In this document: positions 17,583 to 26,789 of the stretch, one piece after another
How positions within the stretch are numbered: the stretch's first letter is position 1
Layout of the letters: each line of letters opens with the position of its first letter
Origin: Xanthocytophaga flava
GTDB taxonomy: Bacteria; Bacteroidota; Bacteroidia; Cytophagales; 172606-1
Direction: 5' to 3'
DNA length: 64,000 nucleotides
NCBI GenBank assembly: GCA_030068525.1
Contig: JASJOS010000016.1
Span: 124,001 to 188,000, forward strand
Position numbers and translations under genes: made by a program
Notes under the pieces: generated by a model
What the model saw: the letters and a program-made list of their open reading frames with translations, nothing else
Told to the model about the DNA's origin: nothing
Database searches by the model: none

Positions 17583-17996
17583 ATGCCACGTATTTTAGCA
17601 ATTGATTATGGGTTGAAGCGAACAGGACTAGCTGTAACAGATCCTTTACAGATTATAGCTTCCCCTTTGGATACAGTTGCTACACACCAATTGATGGAAT
17701 TCCTCAAATCCTATATGGTACAGGAAGAAGTAGAGGGCTTTGTGGTTGGGCAGCCAAAACAGACAGATAATACACCATCCGAAATCGCCCCCCATGTAGA
17801 AGGATTTGTTAAGCGGTTAAAGGCACAATTTCCTGATACACCTGTTCATCGAGTGGATGAACGCTTTACTTCCATCATGGCTCAACAGACTCTGATAGCT
17901 GGTGGAATGAAAAAGAAAGATCGTCAGGATAAATCAAACATAGACAAAGTCAGTGCTGCTATTATTCTACAATCTTTTATGGAATCAAGAAAATAA
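17583..17996 (+). CDS. ruvX: RuvX/YqgF family nuclease (pre-16S rRNA processing)
   Basis: A 137-residue RNase H-fold nuclease; the family (YqgF/RuvX) is essential in many bacteria for maturing the 5' end of 16S rRNA and was once named a Holliday-junction resolvase. Conserved acidic segments are visible: ILAIDYGLKRTGLA near the N-terminus, VEGFVVGQPKQ, HRVDERFTSIMA and the final KSNIDKVSAAIIL. The ATG at 17583 gives the standard MPRILAIDYG start; a TTG four codons upstream is not needed. Length is normal. It follows the hemerythrin gene by 54 bp with a stem-loop between them. Confidence 0.92.
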   Translation: MPRILAIDYGLKRTGLAVTDPLQIIASPLDTVATHQLMEFLKSYMVQEEVEGFVVGQPKQTDNTPSEIAPHVEGFVKRLKAQFPDTPVHRVDERFTSIMAQQTLIAGGMKKKDRQDKSNIDKVSAAIILQSFMESRK

Positions 17997-18071
17997 CAGA
18001 CCTGTCTACTGGTTTTCTTCAATAGTACTATCCTAAAATCTTTTGAAAGGAGGCAATGCTTATAAGATAGG

Positions 18072-18482
18072 TTATTGAATCTTAATACATACCCAGGTTG
18101 CTTCTGCGACAGGAACTTCATCCACATAGGCTATACCTGATTGTTTTACGATCTTAGTGCTTATTTTAAGATTTTTAATAATCATTTTGACTGTCTTGCC
18201 GAATTCTACACCTGCGTGAAAACATGCCATTTCGATACCTGCCAGGCCAAAAAGCCCTTCGGTTGCGTTTATTTTTCGGGCTCCGGCTCCACCACATTGT
18301 GCCATTGACTCAATTAAAATCATTCCAGGCACATAAGATGTTTCCGGAAAGCTGCTATTCAGAAATGAATCAGAACTATCAAATTGCTTTATTCCGATTA
18401 CTTCTTCCAGTGTGGCCGAAATAATGGAATCTACATAGAGAAATGGATCCCTATGAGGTAATAAACTTTCAATTTCCTTCAT
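18072..18482 (-). CDS. Stand-alone FabZ-like 3-hydroxyacyl-ACP dehydratase
   Basis: A 136-residue hot-dog-fold protein of the FabZ family. The catalytic His10 is in LLPHRDPFL and the catalytic Glu58 in VPGMILIESMAQ, so it should dehydrate 3-hydroxyacyl-ACP or a related thioester. It differs from housekeeping FabZ in the active-site helix (ETSYVPGMILIE). In many Bacteroidota the housekeeping fabZ is fused to lpxC, so this copy is likely a second, specialised dehydratase, or a thioesterase-like protein. It lies convergent to ruvX and divergent to def, without other lipid genes adjacent. Substrate unknown. Confidence 0.8.
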   Translation of the reverse strand: MKEIESLLPHRDPFLYVDSIISATLEEVIGIKQFDSSDSFLNSSFPETSYVPGMILIESMAQCGGAGARKINATEGLFGLAGIEMACFHAGVEFGKTVKMIIKNLKISTKIVKQSGIAYVDEVPVAEATWVCIKIQ

Positions 18483-18611
18483 ATCGATGTTTGGTATTTA
18501 TTTGTTCATAAAAACAGAATAAATGCTGTAATCTATCTAGCTATACCAAATATATTAAAAACATGCTGACTTTCAAATTCTCCTTTTTTTTCCTGCCCGC
18601 CTTTTTTTGCC

Positions 18612-18619
18612 TATCTTTG
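18612..18619 (+). promoter_or_regulatory. Bacteroidota -7 promoter element (def)
   Basis: TATCTTTG fits TAnnTTTG exactly and lies 26 bp upstream of the def ATG. The region just upstream is T-rich with no obvious -33 TTG. Confidence 0.6.
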
Positions 18620-18645
18620 TAAAAACGTTTTCACTGATTTAGTTT

Positions 18646-19197
18646 ATGATTTATCCTATTACAGCGTATGGCGACCCTGTTCTGAAAAAAGTCGCACAGC
18701 CAATTGAGAAAGGAACTGATATTAAAAAGCTGGTAGATGATATGTATGAGACCATGTACAATGCCAGTGGAGTAGGCTTGGCTGCCCCTCAGATAGGAAT
18801 GAGCGTCCGAATATTTGTAACAGATGGTAGTCCTATGGATGAGGAAGATGAGGTATTGCAAAAGTTTAAAAAGGTATTTGTCAATCCAACAATTCTGGAA
18901 GAGACAGGCGAGGAGTGGGCTTTTGAAGAAGGTTGTTTGAGTATTCCCGGTATTCGTGCCGACGTAAATCGTCCTCCAAAAGTAAAGATTCACTATTTTG
19001 ATGAGAACTGGAACGAATATACTGAAGAATATGAAGGTATTCCTGCCAGGATCATTCAGCATGAATATGACCACTTGCAGGGAGTATTGTTTGTAGATAA
19101 GGTGTCTGCTATGAAGAAGCGCCTGATTCAATCAAAGCTAACTGACATTAGCAAAGGGAAGGCTCGGGCTGATTATCGCTTACGTTTTGCCAAATAA
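18646..19197 (+). CDS. def: Peptide deformylase
   Basis: A 183-residue metalloenzyme that removes the N-formyl group from nascent proteins. The three signature motifs are complete: GVGLAAPQIG, EEGCLSIPG with the metal-binding Cys, and QHEYDHLQG with both metal-binding His and the catalytic Glu. Length is that of a standard bacterial enzyme. It stands alone, with its own -7 element and a terminator hairpin downstream; the usual partner fmt is not adjacent. Confidence 0.97.
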   Translation: MIYPITAYGDPVLKKVAQPIEKGTDIKKLVDDMYETMYNASGVGLAAPQIGMSVRIFVTDGSPMDEEDEVLQKFKKVFVNPTILEETGEEWAFEEGCLSIPGIRADVNRPPKVKIHYFDENWNEYTEEYEGIPARIIQHEYDHLQGVLFVDKVSAMKKRLIQSKLTDISKGKARADYRLRFAK

Positions 19198-19207
19198 TAA
19201 TTCAGTG

Positions 19208-19247
19208 TCTACCTTTATCTGTTGGTTGATGCCCGGATAAAGGTAGA
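19208..19247. terminator. Hairpin between convergent def and 5-formyl-THF cycloligase genes
   Basis: TCTACCTTTATC pairs perfectly with its complement around a 16-nt loop, 11 bp after the def stop. Only a short T-run follows, so termination strength is uncertain. Confidence 0.55.
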
Positions 19248-19301
19248 TTTCCACTGTATGAGTATCATATGTATCGGTATGTATATAAGACCCAGGAGCT
19301 A

Positions 19302-19904
19302 TCAGAACATCCATACTGTTTCAGGAGTGACACAATAGTCCAAAGGAATATCATATTGATCTATATCCTCTATTTTTTCTACGGGAACATTGTAAGATAA
19401 TCCTATCTTTATTACATCCGGACGGCATTGTGCCAGAAACCGATCATAGAATCCTTTTCCATAACCTACGCGGTATCCTTGTCGATCATAGGCTAAGAGT
19501 GGAACCAATACATAATCTATCTGTGTAGTTTCTATTCTTTCAATAACTTCCGGTTCCTGAATACCCCAGTCTGATACTGTAAGAACTGTATCCTGTGCTA
19601 GCAAACAGCTAATCATTGAAAGGGATGCTGCATCTGTTTTAGGTATTACAATCTGAGTATTCGGGAAGTCTTGCTGGAGCCTTTGTATTATAAGCCATGT
19701 ATTGATTTCATTGTTCTTTACAATGGGTAAAAAGCAATGTATTGTCTGGAGAGTGTGAAAGTTGAAAGTCAGAAATAACTGATCAGAAATTTGTTGACTT
19801 AAGCTCTGGACCTCTTGCTGTGACAACTTTTTCTGATTGGTAAGGTATGTACGACGTAAACTGGCTTTTGTTTCGATGGTTGTATCAGGTATCTTTTCTG
19901 ACAT
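19302..19904 (-). CDS. 5-formyltetrahydrofolate cyclo-ligase
   Basis: A 200-residue enzyme of the MTHFS/YgfA family that converts 5-formyl-THF to 5,10-methenyl-THF with ATP, rescuing a dead-end folate. The basic N-terminal KASLRRTYL, and the C-terminal phosphate-binding loop GYRVGYGKGFYDRFL are diagnostic. Length is typical. It is the last gene of the minus-strand operon and starts 9 bp after the CNNM gene. No missing motif. Confidence 0.92.
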   Translation of the reverse strand: MSEKIPDTTIETKASLRRTYLTNQKKLSQQEVQSLSQQISDQLFLTFNFHTLQTIHCFLPIVKNNEINTWLIIQRLQQDFPNTQIVIPKTDAASLSMISCLLAQDTVLTVSDWGIQEPEVIERIETTQIDYVLVPLLAYDRQGYRVGYGKGFYDRFLAQCRPDVIKIGLSYNVPVEKIEDIDQYDIPLDYCVTPETVWMF

Positions 19905-19913
19905 AGCGCAAAT

Positions 19914-21191
19914 TTAATCTTTACTCTCCTCAATGGATAATTTAACAACATCAATATGTGAATCCTTCATTGACAGGATTGTAAATGTAAAAGGAGATAG
20001 CTGAATTTGTTTATTTACAGAAGGGAGATCTTCATAGATTGAAATAATCAGCCCTCCCAATGTACCGTATTCGCCCTTTGGAAGATTTAAATTGTATTTA
20101 TCATTCAGATAATCAATCTCATGACGTGCACTCAGTAAGTAGGTCGACTCGTTTAGCTTTTCTTCTACCCAGTCTTCACTTATATCATATTCGTCCTGAA
20201 TCTCACCCAACAATTGCTCAATAATATCTTCAATACTAACCAAACCAGAAGTGCCCCCATATTCATCCACAACCACTGCCAGGCTCTTTTGTGACTGTGT
20301 CAATTCTATTAATACATCTGTAACAGGAGTAGTTTCGGCTACGATTTTTACAGGAGTCAAAAGTTGTTGAATATCCTTTGGCTTTTTAAATAACTCTATC
20401 GCATGACAATACCCAATGATATTATCAATAGAGTCTTTGTATACCAACACCTTAGAATGCCCACTTTCTACAAATTCCCTTTTTAACTCACTCATACCCT
20501 CTTCGATATCTATTGCAGAAATTTCTGTGCGGGGAATCATGCAATCCCGCACCTTGATTCGTTTGAATGAAAGTGCATTGTTAAAGATCTGAGTATCTAC
20601 CTCATCTTCTTCTTTGGCTGTTTCTGTATAGTCCAGTTGTTCCAGATATACAGTTAATTCTGTCTGGCTAAACAAGGGTTGTATGTCTTTTTCCGGAATA
20701 CGTAGTACATGCTTGATTACCCATCGGGAAATAGTAGCCATACCAGTCATAAAGGGATACAGAAGAATATAGGCAACCCGAAAGGGAATGATGGCAATTT
20801 GTAACCAGCGATGAGGATTCACCAGAAACAAGAATTTTGTGAGACATTCTACAACCAGATAATACCCTGTAAATATCAGAAGTAAGGATAGTGGCAATAA
20901 AATATAACTATGATTGTACAGAGTAGTCTGGAGAAGATCTTTTAACCAGGGATATAATTGACTGAATACCAATATCGCATAAGCTACAGTTGAAAGGATC
21001 TTTCCGATCAACGTTGTACCAATCAATCCGGAAGTGTTTTTTACAAACCGAGATAATACCTTGCCTGAGTATAAGCCTTGTTCTTCCTGTAACTCTATGT
21101 GAAGTTTGCTGGCAGAAACAAAGGCAATTTCAATACTGGTAAAAAAAACAGCAGATACCAATGCCAGAAATATACCCAGTACAGAATTCAT
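19914..21191 (-). CDS. CNNM/CorC-family membrane protein (hemolysin family)
   Basis: A 425-residue membrane protein of the HlyC/CorC/CNNM group, associated with Mg2+ or Co2+ export. The DUF21 transmembrane domain (about 1-190) has four hydrophobic segments. A CBS pair follows (about 205-330, beginning RIKVRDCMIPRTEI and containing VVDEYGGTSGLVSIEDIIE), then a CorC/HlyC domain (about 345-420). The name hemolysin is historical. It sits between a small membrane protein gene and the folate gene in the lptC operon, an arrangement often seen in Bacteroidota. Confidence 0.9.
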   Translation of the reverse strand: MNSVLGIFLALVSAVFFTSIEIAFVSASKLHIELQEEQGLYSGKVLSRFVKNTSGLIGTTLIGKILSTVAYAILVFSQLYPWLKDLLQTTLYNHSYILLPLSLLLIFTGYYLVVECLTKFLFLVNPHRWLQIAIIPFRVAYILLYPFMTGMATISRWVIKHVLRIPEKDIQPLFSQTELTVYLEQLDYTETAKEEDEVDTQIFNNALSFKRIKVRDCMIPRTEISAIDIEEGMSELKREFVESGHSKVLVYKDSIDNIIGYCHAIELFKKPKDIQQLLTPVKIVAETTPVTDVLIELTQSQKSLAVVVDEYGGTSGLVSIEDIIEQLLGEIQDEYDISEDWVEEKLNESTYLLSARHEIDYLNDKYNLNLPKGEYGTLGGLIISIYEDLPSVNKQIQLSPFTFTILSMKDSHIDVVKLSIEESKD

Positions 21192-21264
21192 GAAGTGTCA
21201 GATAAAATATTTTAAATAGACTAATGCTTCATCTCTTCTCTTTTAAAGAGAGCATAATTAATAA

Positions 21265-21486
21265 TTACTTTTTCTTTCTGGTAGCTTTTGATGTTGACTG
21301 TGGTGGTTCTTTACTTGTCTGCTGAGTTGCCTGCTTCGTTCTACGCCATTGGTATCCAAACAATAAAATCAGAGCAAACATCAAAATCCAATAACTCTGG
21401 GCAAAACCTCTTAACAGAATTTGATGCAGGCCAATAAGCAGAAGTGCAAATGCCGGATATAATAAAAGTACGTCAATAAGTTTCAC
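21265..21486 (-). CDS. Small two-helix membrane protein
   Basis: A 73-residue protein with two hydrophobic segments (about 5-24 and 31-45) and a strongly basic, Gln/Ser/Thr-rich tail ending in RKKK. Function not recognised. It lies in line between lptC (107 bp) and the CNNM gene (73 bp) on the same strand, which supports its being real and co-transcribed. A role in the envelope is only implied by context. Confidence 0.6.
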   Translation of the reverse strand: MKLIDVLLLYPAFALLLIGLHQILLRGFAQSYWILMFALILLFGYQWRRTKQATQQTSKEPPQSTSKATRKKK

Positions 21487-21593
21487 TGTCGGAATTGATG
21501 TATAATGAATGCGAAAATAGATAGTTGCATAATTACAGTTTACACAGATATCTATTTCTTCGTTAAAATAAAGCGTATACTTAAAATAAAATA

Positions 21594-22139
21594 TTATTGG
21601 TCTACAGAAAATACTCCTGAAATTTTGCGCATTGTATAAGAGCTAAAATCCTGCTTTGCTTCGAGACCTGTTCCCTCTATCCGTTCTTCTGGAGTAATAA
21701 TTGTAACAAATTTATCTGTATACAATTTTTTAGTATCCGGATTCCAGTTAAGGCGCTCTGTTTTTAATGTCTGATTCTTTTCCAGGTTGGTAACTATTAC
21801 ATTTCCAAGCGCAATGTGTACGTTAGTAGACCGGTATTGAACCCCTTTGTCAGCTCGTAGTGTAGTAGTTTTAACGCCGTTTTTATTGTAAAACTCAATA
21901 AAGATCCCTTTCGTAAAATGTTGATCTTCATTTTGCATCACTAACAGCTTAGGTGCCTGCAGCCGAACACTTAATCGGGCTGAATCCGTCATAATCAACT
22001 CCATGTTATCCTCTTCCCGTTTAGGCCCTTTGTATTTGCCTGTTTGCTGGGCAGGAGCCTCTTCTTCACAGGAAGTCATTAAAACACAAAATACCAACCC
22101 CAGGGTCAGTATTTTGCTTTTTGTTAGTGTATTTTTCAT
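21594..22139 (-). CDS. lptC: LPS export protein LptC (lipoprotein form)
   Basis: A 181-residue LptC: periplasmic part of the LptB2FGC lipopolysaccharide extractor that passes LPS to LptA. The N-terminus carries a signal with lipobox VLMTSC instead of the transmembrane anchor of E. coli LptC, as is usual in Bacteroidota. The body (about 50-175) has the beta-jellyroll pattern of the OstA/LptC family, with FYNKNGVKTTTLRADKGV and a tail EGTGLEAKQDFSSYTMRKISG. It is co-directional with and 44 bp downstream of the outer-membrane barrel gene. Confidence 0.88.
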   Translation of the reverse strand: MKNTLTKSKILTLGLVFCVLMTSCEEEAPAQQTGKYKGPKREEDNMELIMTDSARLSVRLQAPKLLVMQNEDQHFTKGIFIEFYNKNGVKTTTLRADKGVQYRSTNVHIALGNVIVTNLEKNQTLKTERLNWNPDTKKLYTDKFVTIITPEERIEGTGLEAKQDFSSYTMRKISGVFSVDQ

Positions 22140-22183
22140 AGCGATATATAGATGGAAGAAAATACAGCACCAAATACCATGCC

Positions 22184-23479
22184 TTAATCAATCTTATACC
22201 TGCGGAACCAGTCAAATGCACTAATACTAAAGTCAAATACAATTTTGAAGTAATTCTCCTTAACCATCGCTTTGTCACCACGCTGACCCAGAACAAATGT
22301 TGCATTCAGATAAGAAAGCGCACTTCGATCCTGAGTAGTAACCGGGAACGATGCCCCAAAACTTATGCTTCGGTCAGATAATTGTTTATCGTTATACTTG
22401 ATTGGCATCTGACTATAGTTAAAACCAGCTCTGAGTGTTACACGTTTCAGATAACTGTTGACAGAGTTAATGTCGGGAGTATATTCGGCTCCTACACCAA
22501 ATCCATAGGCTGATGATAGTGAATCTGTATTATAGGAGATATCGTAACCTGACCAGTTTTTGTAATAGAAATCTCCGGATACAGCCCATTTGAATGGTTT
22601 CTCTATATTAAAGCCTGCTCTGAACCCACCTGGCATCAATACCCTCCCTGATTCATTTTTTACCAGACTATCTTGTCCGAAGGGGCCCGATTCTCCATTG
22701 TCTGAACGATTTTCCAGTACCCGATCTCTTTGAAGATTAATTCTTCCTGGTATATCATAAGTACCTGCAAAACTCACATATACAATTTTTAAACTATCTT
22801 TTTTGTCATAGTTAACTCGTTTCCGATAGGCAAATCCCGGTTTGAAGGTAAATCCGGATGCTGTGATATTCTGAGTATACGCAGAGGTAAAAGGAAGTCC
22901 ATGAACTTGACTGATATTCTCCTTAGTTGTAGCCCCAAAAATATAAGAGGTTTGCAATCCAAGGTATAACCGGTTCTTTAATAAGCTAAATCCATTGTTC
23001 CAGTTTAAACTGGTAAATCCGCCTTTACCTAGGTAACGTGTGGTTGCCGTATAAGCTGTACCTGTTAATATTCTAGTATCACTAATATCATAGTTTACAG
23101 AACTAAGAGGAGACAAAACCAATCCAGTTGTCCAGTAACGCGCTACAGGAAGTGCCAGTGCCAGGTTATTTAGTGTACCGCCCGTTACTGTCTTGGATGC
23201 ATCACTTGTACTCATTTTTTTATACTGACCTATCACGCCAACTTCCAGTGTAACACTTCTGTTTCTGGCCCATAAAGCAGGGTTGATATTGTTAATAAAG
23301 AAACCATTGGAATAAGCAACACCTGCACTTCCCATCGCTTGTTGAGGCCCAAAGGCAGGGTTTACGATATCTCCGATCCCTAATTGAGAGTAAGGAGAGC
23401 TTCCCATATTCTGGGCCTGTAAAACAGTATTACAAAGAATAAAAGCAAAGACAAAAGATAATCTGAGAAAAAAACGCAT
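22184..23479 (-). CDS. Outer-membrane beta-barrel protein (OmpP1/FadL-like)
   Basis: A 431-residue outer-membrane protein with signal peptide (about 1-22, cleaved after LQA) and alternating barrel strands ending in the aromatic KIVFDFSISAFDWFRRYKID. The N-terminal GSSPYSQLGIGDIVNPAF...GSAGVAYSNG resembles the FadL/PorV-like barrels of Bacteroidota, though no lipid-transport role can be shown. It is located between coaX (89 bp) and lptC (44 bp), a conserved neighbourhood that suggests involvement in envelope biogenesis. Confidence 0.75.
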   Translation of the reverse strand: MRFFLRLSFVFAFILCNTVLQAQNMGSSPYSQLGIGDIVNPAFGPQQAMGSAGVAYSNGFFINNINPALWARNRSVTLEVGVIGQYKKMSTSDASKTVTGGTLNNLALALPVARYWTTGLVLSPLSSVNYDISDTRILTGTAYTATTRYLGKGGFTSLNWNNGFSLLKNRLYLGLQTSYIFGATTKENISQVHGLPFTSAYTQNITASGFTFKPGFAYRKRVNYDKKDSLKIVYVSFAGTYDIPGRINLQRDRVLENRSDNGESGPFGQDSLVKNESGRVLMPGGFRAGFNIEKPFKWAVSGDFYYKNWSGYDISYNTDSLSSAYGFGVGAEYTPDINSVNSYLKRVTLRAGFNYSQMPIKYNDKQLSDRSISFGASFPVTTQDRSALSYLNATFVLGQRGDKAMVKENYFKIVFDFSISAFDWFRRYKID

Positions 23480-23568
23480 GTGAAATAGGTTCAGAGTTCA
23501 GGATTTTAGAATAAAAGTATACGAATCAATTCTCTACTAAGAAAATGAATCACTATACTTCTATATTA

Positions 23569-24300
23569 CTATCTCTTTAAATTGTCAATAGTATAATTTA
23601 GAATATGATTTAAGCCAATCAGAACTAATTCCGAAACAACAAATATCGGAGTTTTAAGCTGCCTTTCAAAAAAATGTGCATCCCCCCCACAAATAATTAC
23701 ATTACTAACAGAGTATTGTTGTTTGTATTGCTCAATAATCCCTTCAATTTCTGCTGTCATACCTTTGATAACTCCACTTTGCATTGCTTCCTGTGTCGTA
23801 GTGCCTGTAAGAAATGCTTCTTGTTCCGGTTCCAACAAAGGTAATTTACGGGTAAACGTATGCATAGCCTGAAAGCGCATATACAATCCGGGTGATATAC
23901 TTCCTCCCCTATAGTCTATGCCATTTTCCAGCCATTCATATTTAATACAGGTTCCCGCATCAATAATCAGACAGGATTGCTGTGGGTATAATGCCTGCGC
24001 GCCAGCTACTGCTGCAATACGATCAGTTCCAAGAGTATGAGGAGTTTTATAATGATTATTAAATGGTAATGGTAACTGACTGTTTAGAATCCAGATATCA
24101 GACGTTATATCTGAAAGAGTCTCTTTCCACGTTTCAGCATCTCCTGTAACGGATGAGATTAATATAAAGTCGGGCTTCATCTCCATTGCTATAGCTGGTA
24201 ATTCACTGGAATCGACTCTCTTATAAATAGAGTGAGAAGAGTCTGCTCCGAAATAACCTACTTTTGCAGAAGAATTGCCAATATCAATAACCAGATTCAT
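23569..24300 (-). CDS. coaX: Type III pantothenate kinase CoaX
   Basis: A 243-residue ASKHA-fold kinase that phosphorylates pantothenate in the first committed step of coenzyme A synthesis; the type III form is not inhibited by CoA and needs a monovalent cation. Phosphate-binding motifs are visible: NLVIDIGNSSAKVGYF at the N-terminus and LIIDAGTCIKYEW mid-protein, with GTDRIAAVAGA and YRGGSISPGLYMR between them and the helical tail. The ATG at 24300 gives the standard MNLVIDIGN start. It heads the six-gene minus-strand operon running to 19302. Confidence 0.92.
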   Translation of the reverse strand: MNLVIDIGNSSAKVGYFGADSSHSIYKRVDSSELPAIAMEMKPDFILISSVTGDAETWKETLSDITSDIWILNSQLPLPFNNHYKTPHTLGTDRIAAVAGAQALYPQQSCLIIDAGTCIKYEWLENGIDYRGGSISPGLYMRFQAMHTFTRKLPLLEPEQEAFLTGTTTQEAMQSGVIKGMTAEIEGIIEQYKQQYSVSNVIICGGDAHFFERQLKTPIFVVSELVLIGLNHILNYTIDNLKR

Positions 24301-24515
24301 ATATAATTTCAGGAACACATGTCATTAGCAGATGACATGTGTTGTATGCAGAATGAGATCTTTCAATGAGAGTAAAACAATCAATCATACAGAAGTTACT
24401 AGTGCTTTACCAGTTTTTAGAAAAAAACGGATTAAATGGCTGAGTTACCTTTGGCTTATCTGTTGATAATCTTTTGTTTTATGTATTTTGCGCCTGCTTC
24501 GACTGACAAAGCTAC

Positions 24516-24523
24516 TACCTTTG
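24516..24523 (+). promoter_or_regulatory. Bacteroidota -7 promoter element (lipoprotein gene)
   Basis: TACCTTTG, a perfect TAnnTTTG match, lies 50 bp before the lipoprotein ATG. A TTTTG at 24486-24490 could act as a -33 element, although the 25-bp spacing is longer than usual. Confidence 0.55.
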
Positions 24524-24572
24524 TTCAGGATTTACATAATTTTAACAACTTTTAACCTTGCACCTTATTTAC

Positions 24573-25772
24573 ATGAAAGTTCAGGTATACTGTTCTTATT
24601 TTTTACTATTGTGCTGTATTGGATTTTTTTCCTGTGGTACTGATACCCAAAACGAACAAAAAGAGAATGTTGCCACAGTTGACTCTGTTTCTCACAAAGA
24701 TTCTGTAAAGTCAGAACCTACAGCAGATCCCATATCCTTTGATCGTACGGATGATTATACATCACGAATTATTGCAGGTATGCAGGATGGAGATACCAAT
24801 CCTTATAAAGCTGTAAGTGAGTATACTTCCTGGAAGAAATTTGCCGCAACAATGGATAGCAGCTGGGCTCGTGTCAACAGACAACGCCTGGGTAAGATGC
24901 GCAACTGGTCAGAGACCGAACTAGAAAATTTATCTGCTACAACTGTCTTCTATCCGTTTTCCGGACCTGATTTTATTCACGCTACTACTTTCTTCCCTAA
25001 GGCAGACAAGTACTATTTATTTGGACTGGAACCTATAGGTGATCTACCTGATCTCAACAATAAGTCAGAGAAGGATGTTTCTGCCTATTGTGAAGCCATG
25101 CAAGGTGCATTGAGAGATATTTTTCAGCGTAGTTATTTTCTGACAAAAAAAATGTCGGCAGATATGCCAAAGATTAATGGAGTAGTACCCATGATCTGTA
25201 CTTTTCTTGTACGTACTAATCATATAGTTACAAAAATACAACCCTTATTATTGATGGAGAATGGGCAGACAATGAACTGGGTTGGTACAGCAAGCGATTC
25301 TCCTAAAAAATTACCTCGTTTGGTTCGGATTGATTTCCTGGATACAGATATGCGGAAACCTAAATCTGTATTTTACTACTCTGGAGATCTTTCGGATAAT
25401 GGAGTTAAGGTGAAACCTGCTATAAAAGCTTTTCTGGATGCTTTGCCTGAGGGATGTGTTGGGTATTTGAAGTCTGCCAGCTATCTGATGCATTATGAGT
25501 CATTTTCAACCATCAGAAATGCAATGCTTGGAAAATGTAAGGCCATTTTACAGGATGATACAGGGATTGCCTATAAATATTACGACTCTGCTCAATGGAA
25601 TGTACAACTATATGGAGTGTATACACCTCCTATTGAAGAGTTTAAAGGCCGTTTCCAGAAAGAACTTGACCATGACTACAAAGACAGTAGTCGGGTTAAA
25701 CCCTTACCGTTTGAAATAGGGTATCATTGGGGTACCCATAAGGATAACTTACAATTGGCAACAAAGAAATAA
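24573..25772 (+). CDS. Conserved lipoprotein of unknown function
   Basis: A 399-residue predicted lipoprotein. The signal peptide ends at Cys21 in IGFFSC, followed by a charged, low-complexity linker to about residue 60. The globular part has mixed alpha/beta character, with YPFSGPDFIHATTFFP, GYLKSASYLMHY and GYHWGTHKD as notable segments. I do not recognise a family with known function. The ATG at 24573 is chosen because it begins the signal peptide; a TTG five codons upstream is not needed. It has its own -7 element and terminator, so it is probably a single-gene unit. Confidence 0.75.
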   Translation: MKVQVYCSYFLLLCCIGFFSCGTDTQNEQKENVATVDSVSHKDSVKSEPTADPISFDRTDDYTSRIIAGMQDGDTNPYKAVSEYTSWKKFAATMDSSWARVNRQRLGKMRNWSETELENLSATTVFYPFSGPDFIHATTFFPKADKYYLFGLEPIGDLPDLNNKSEKDVSAYCEAMQGALRDIFQRSYFLTKKMSADMPKINGVVPMICTFLVRTNHIVTKIQPLLLMENGQTMNWVGTASDSPKKLPRLVRIDFLDTDMRKPKSVFYYSGDLSDNGVKVKPAIKAFLDALPEGCVGYLKSASYLMHYESFSTIRNAMLGKCKAILQDDTGIAYKYYDSAQWNVQLYGVYTPPIEEFKGRFQKELDHDYKDSSRVKPLPFEIGYHWGTHKDNLQLATKK

Positions 25773-25792
25773 GTATACTAAACTGCTTCTGA

Positions 25793-25824
25793 AAATCCAT
25801 TGCATACCAGCAATGGATTTTTTT
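25793..25824 (+). terminator. Intrinsic terminator after lipoprotein gene
   Basis: AAATCCATTGC pairs perfectly with GCAATGGATTT around a 6-nt loop, followed by a T-run. Classical rho-independent terminator 20 bp past the stop. Confidence 0.85.
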
Positions 25825-25886
25825 ATGTGTCGTGATCTTTATAAAAAATATTTTGTCTTTTCTTTATAAGTAAACGAACATTCATT

Positions 25887-25894
25887 TATATTTG
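25887..25894 (+). promoter_or_regulatory. -7 element abutting the TetR start codon
   Basis: TATATTTG is a perfect TAnnTTTG match that ends only six bases before the ATG at 25901, implying a transcript with almost no leader. It overlaps AACGAACATTCATTTA (25873-25888), which resembles TetR-family operators containing an ACATTCAT core, so autorepression is plausible. Confidence 0.5.
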
Positions 25895-25900
25895 TATTCA

Positions 25901-26491
25901 ATGAGAACAAGAGATGAAAATAAAGAAAGTATAGTAAAGGTAAAAGCATTGGAAATGCTTGTGAATGAAGGGTTTGATGGTTTTAGTATGCAAAAGTTGG
26001 CAAAGGCAGCAGGCGTATCTCCTGCTACTCTTTACATCTATTATAAAGATAAAGATGATTTGATTGTAAAGTTGGGGATAGAAGAAGGAAAGAAGATGAT
26101 TGCCGCCACATTTGAGAGTTTTTCTCCTGAAATGCCGTTTGCAGAGGGATTACGTGTTCAGTGGTATAACCGGGTTCGGTATTGTATGGAGCAGGGTATC
26201 TCAACCTGTTTCTTTGAACAAGCTAAACATTCTCCTTATAGAGATAAAATAACTGCTTCTATTGTCGAAGACTTTAAAGAGGTTATGGGGAAGTTTATAC
26301 AGAACGCGATACAAAATAGAGAGTTAGTTAGTGTACCTGTTGAAGTATTCTGGTCAATAGCCTTTGCCCCACTTTATAACTTGATTCGATTTCACCAAAC
26401 CGGCAAGAATATGGGGAACCGGGATTTTAGCTTAACAGATGATTACATTGAACAGACGCTTACTCTGGTAATAAAGGCATTAAAACCATAA
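25901..26491 (+). CDS. TetR/AcrR-family transcriptional regulator
   Basis: A 196-residue TetR-type repressor. Residues about 8-55 form the DNA-binding domain with the helix-turn-helix in GFSMQKLAKAAGVSPATLYIYYKDKDDL (split: MQKLAKAAGVSP, then TLYIYYKDKDDL). The C-terminal helical ligand domain is variable, as usual. The ATG at 25901 gives the normal N-terminus; an upstream TTG would run into the -7 element. The nearest downstream genes are an HMA-like small protein and an MFS transporter, so the regulator probably controls efflux and itself. Confidence 0.9.
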   Translation: MRTRDENKESIVKVKALEMLVNEGFDGFSMQKLAKAAGVSPATLYIYYKDKDDLIVKLGIEEGKKMIAATFESFSPEMPFAEGLRVQWYNRVRYCMEQGISTCFFEQAKHSPYRDKITASIVEDFKEVMGKFIQNAIQNRELVSVPVEVFWSIAFAPLYNLIRFHQTGKNMGNRDFSLTDDYIEQTLTLVIKALKP

Positions 26492-26789
26492 ATATATTCA
26501 ATATAAGAACTTAACTATTCTGGATACCACTCATGCAAATTTTTTTCAGATGAATATATAGTCACAGTAAATTGAGCCTTAGTAGATACGTGTAGTCTAT
26601 TTACTATATAGTTCAAAAATAAGCCGCCTCAGTAAAATAACTCAGTAGTTTATAAAGTAAAGCATCTGTCTGATACGTCTTCCCAACAGACAAGTACTAC
26701 CTGTCGCCTATCAGTATGGACTGATTGATGATCAGATGTGATTTACATTTTTTATGTACACCAATGCCTCATTGCAAATTTTATCAGTT

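Noticed and set aside
18000-18071. Possible hairpin between ruvX and the fabZ-like gene
   Set aside because: Only short, imperfect pairing can be drawn; not convincing.
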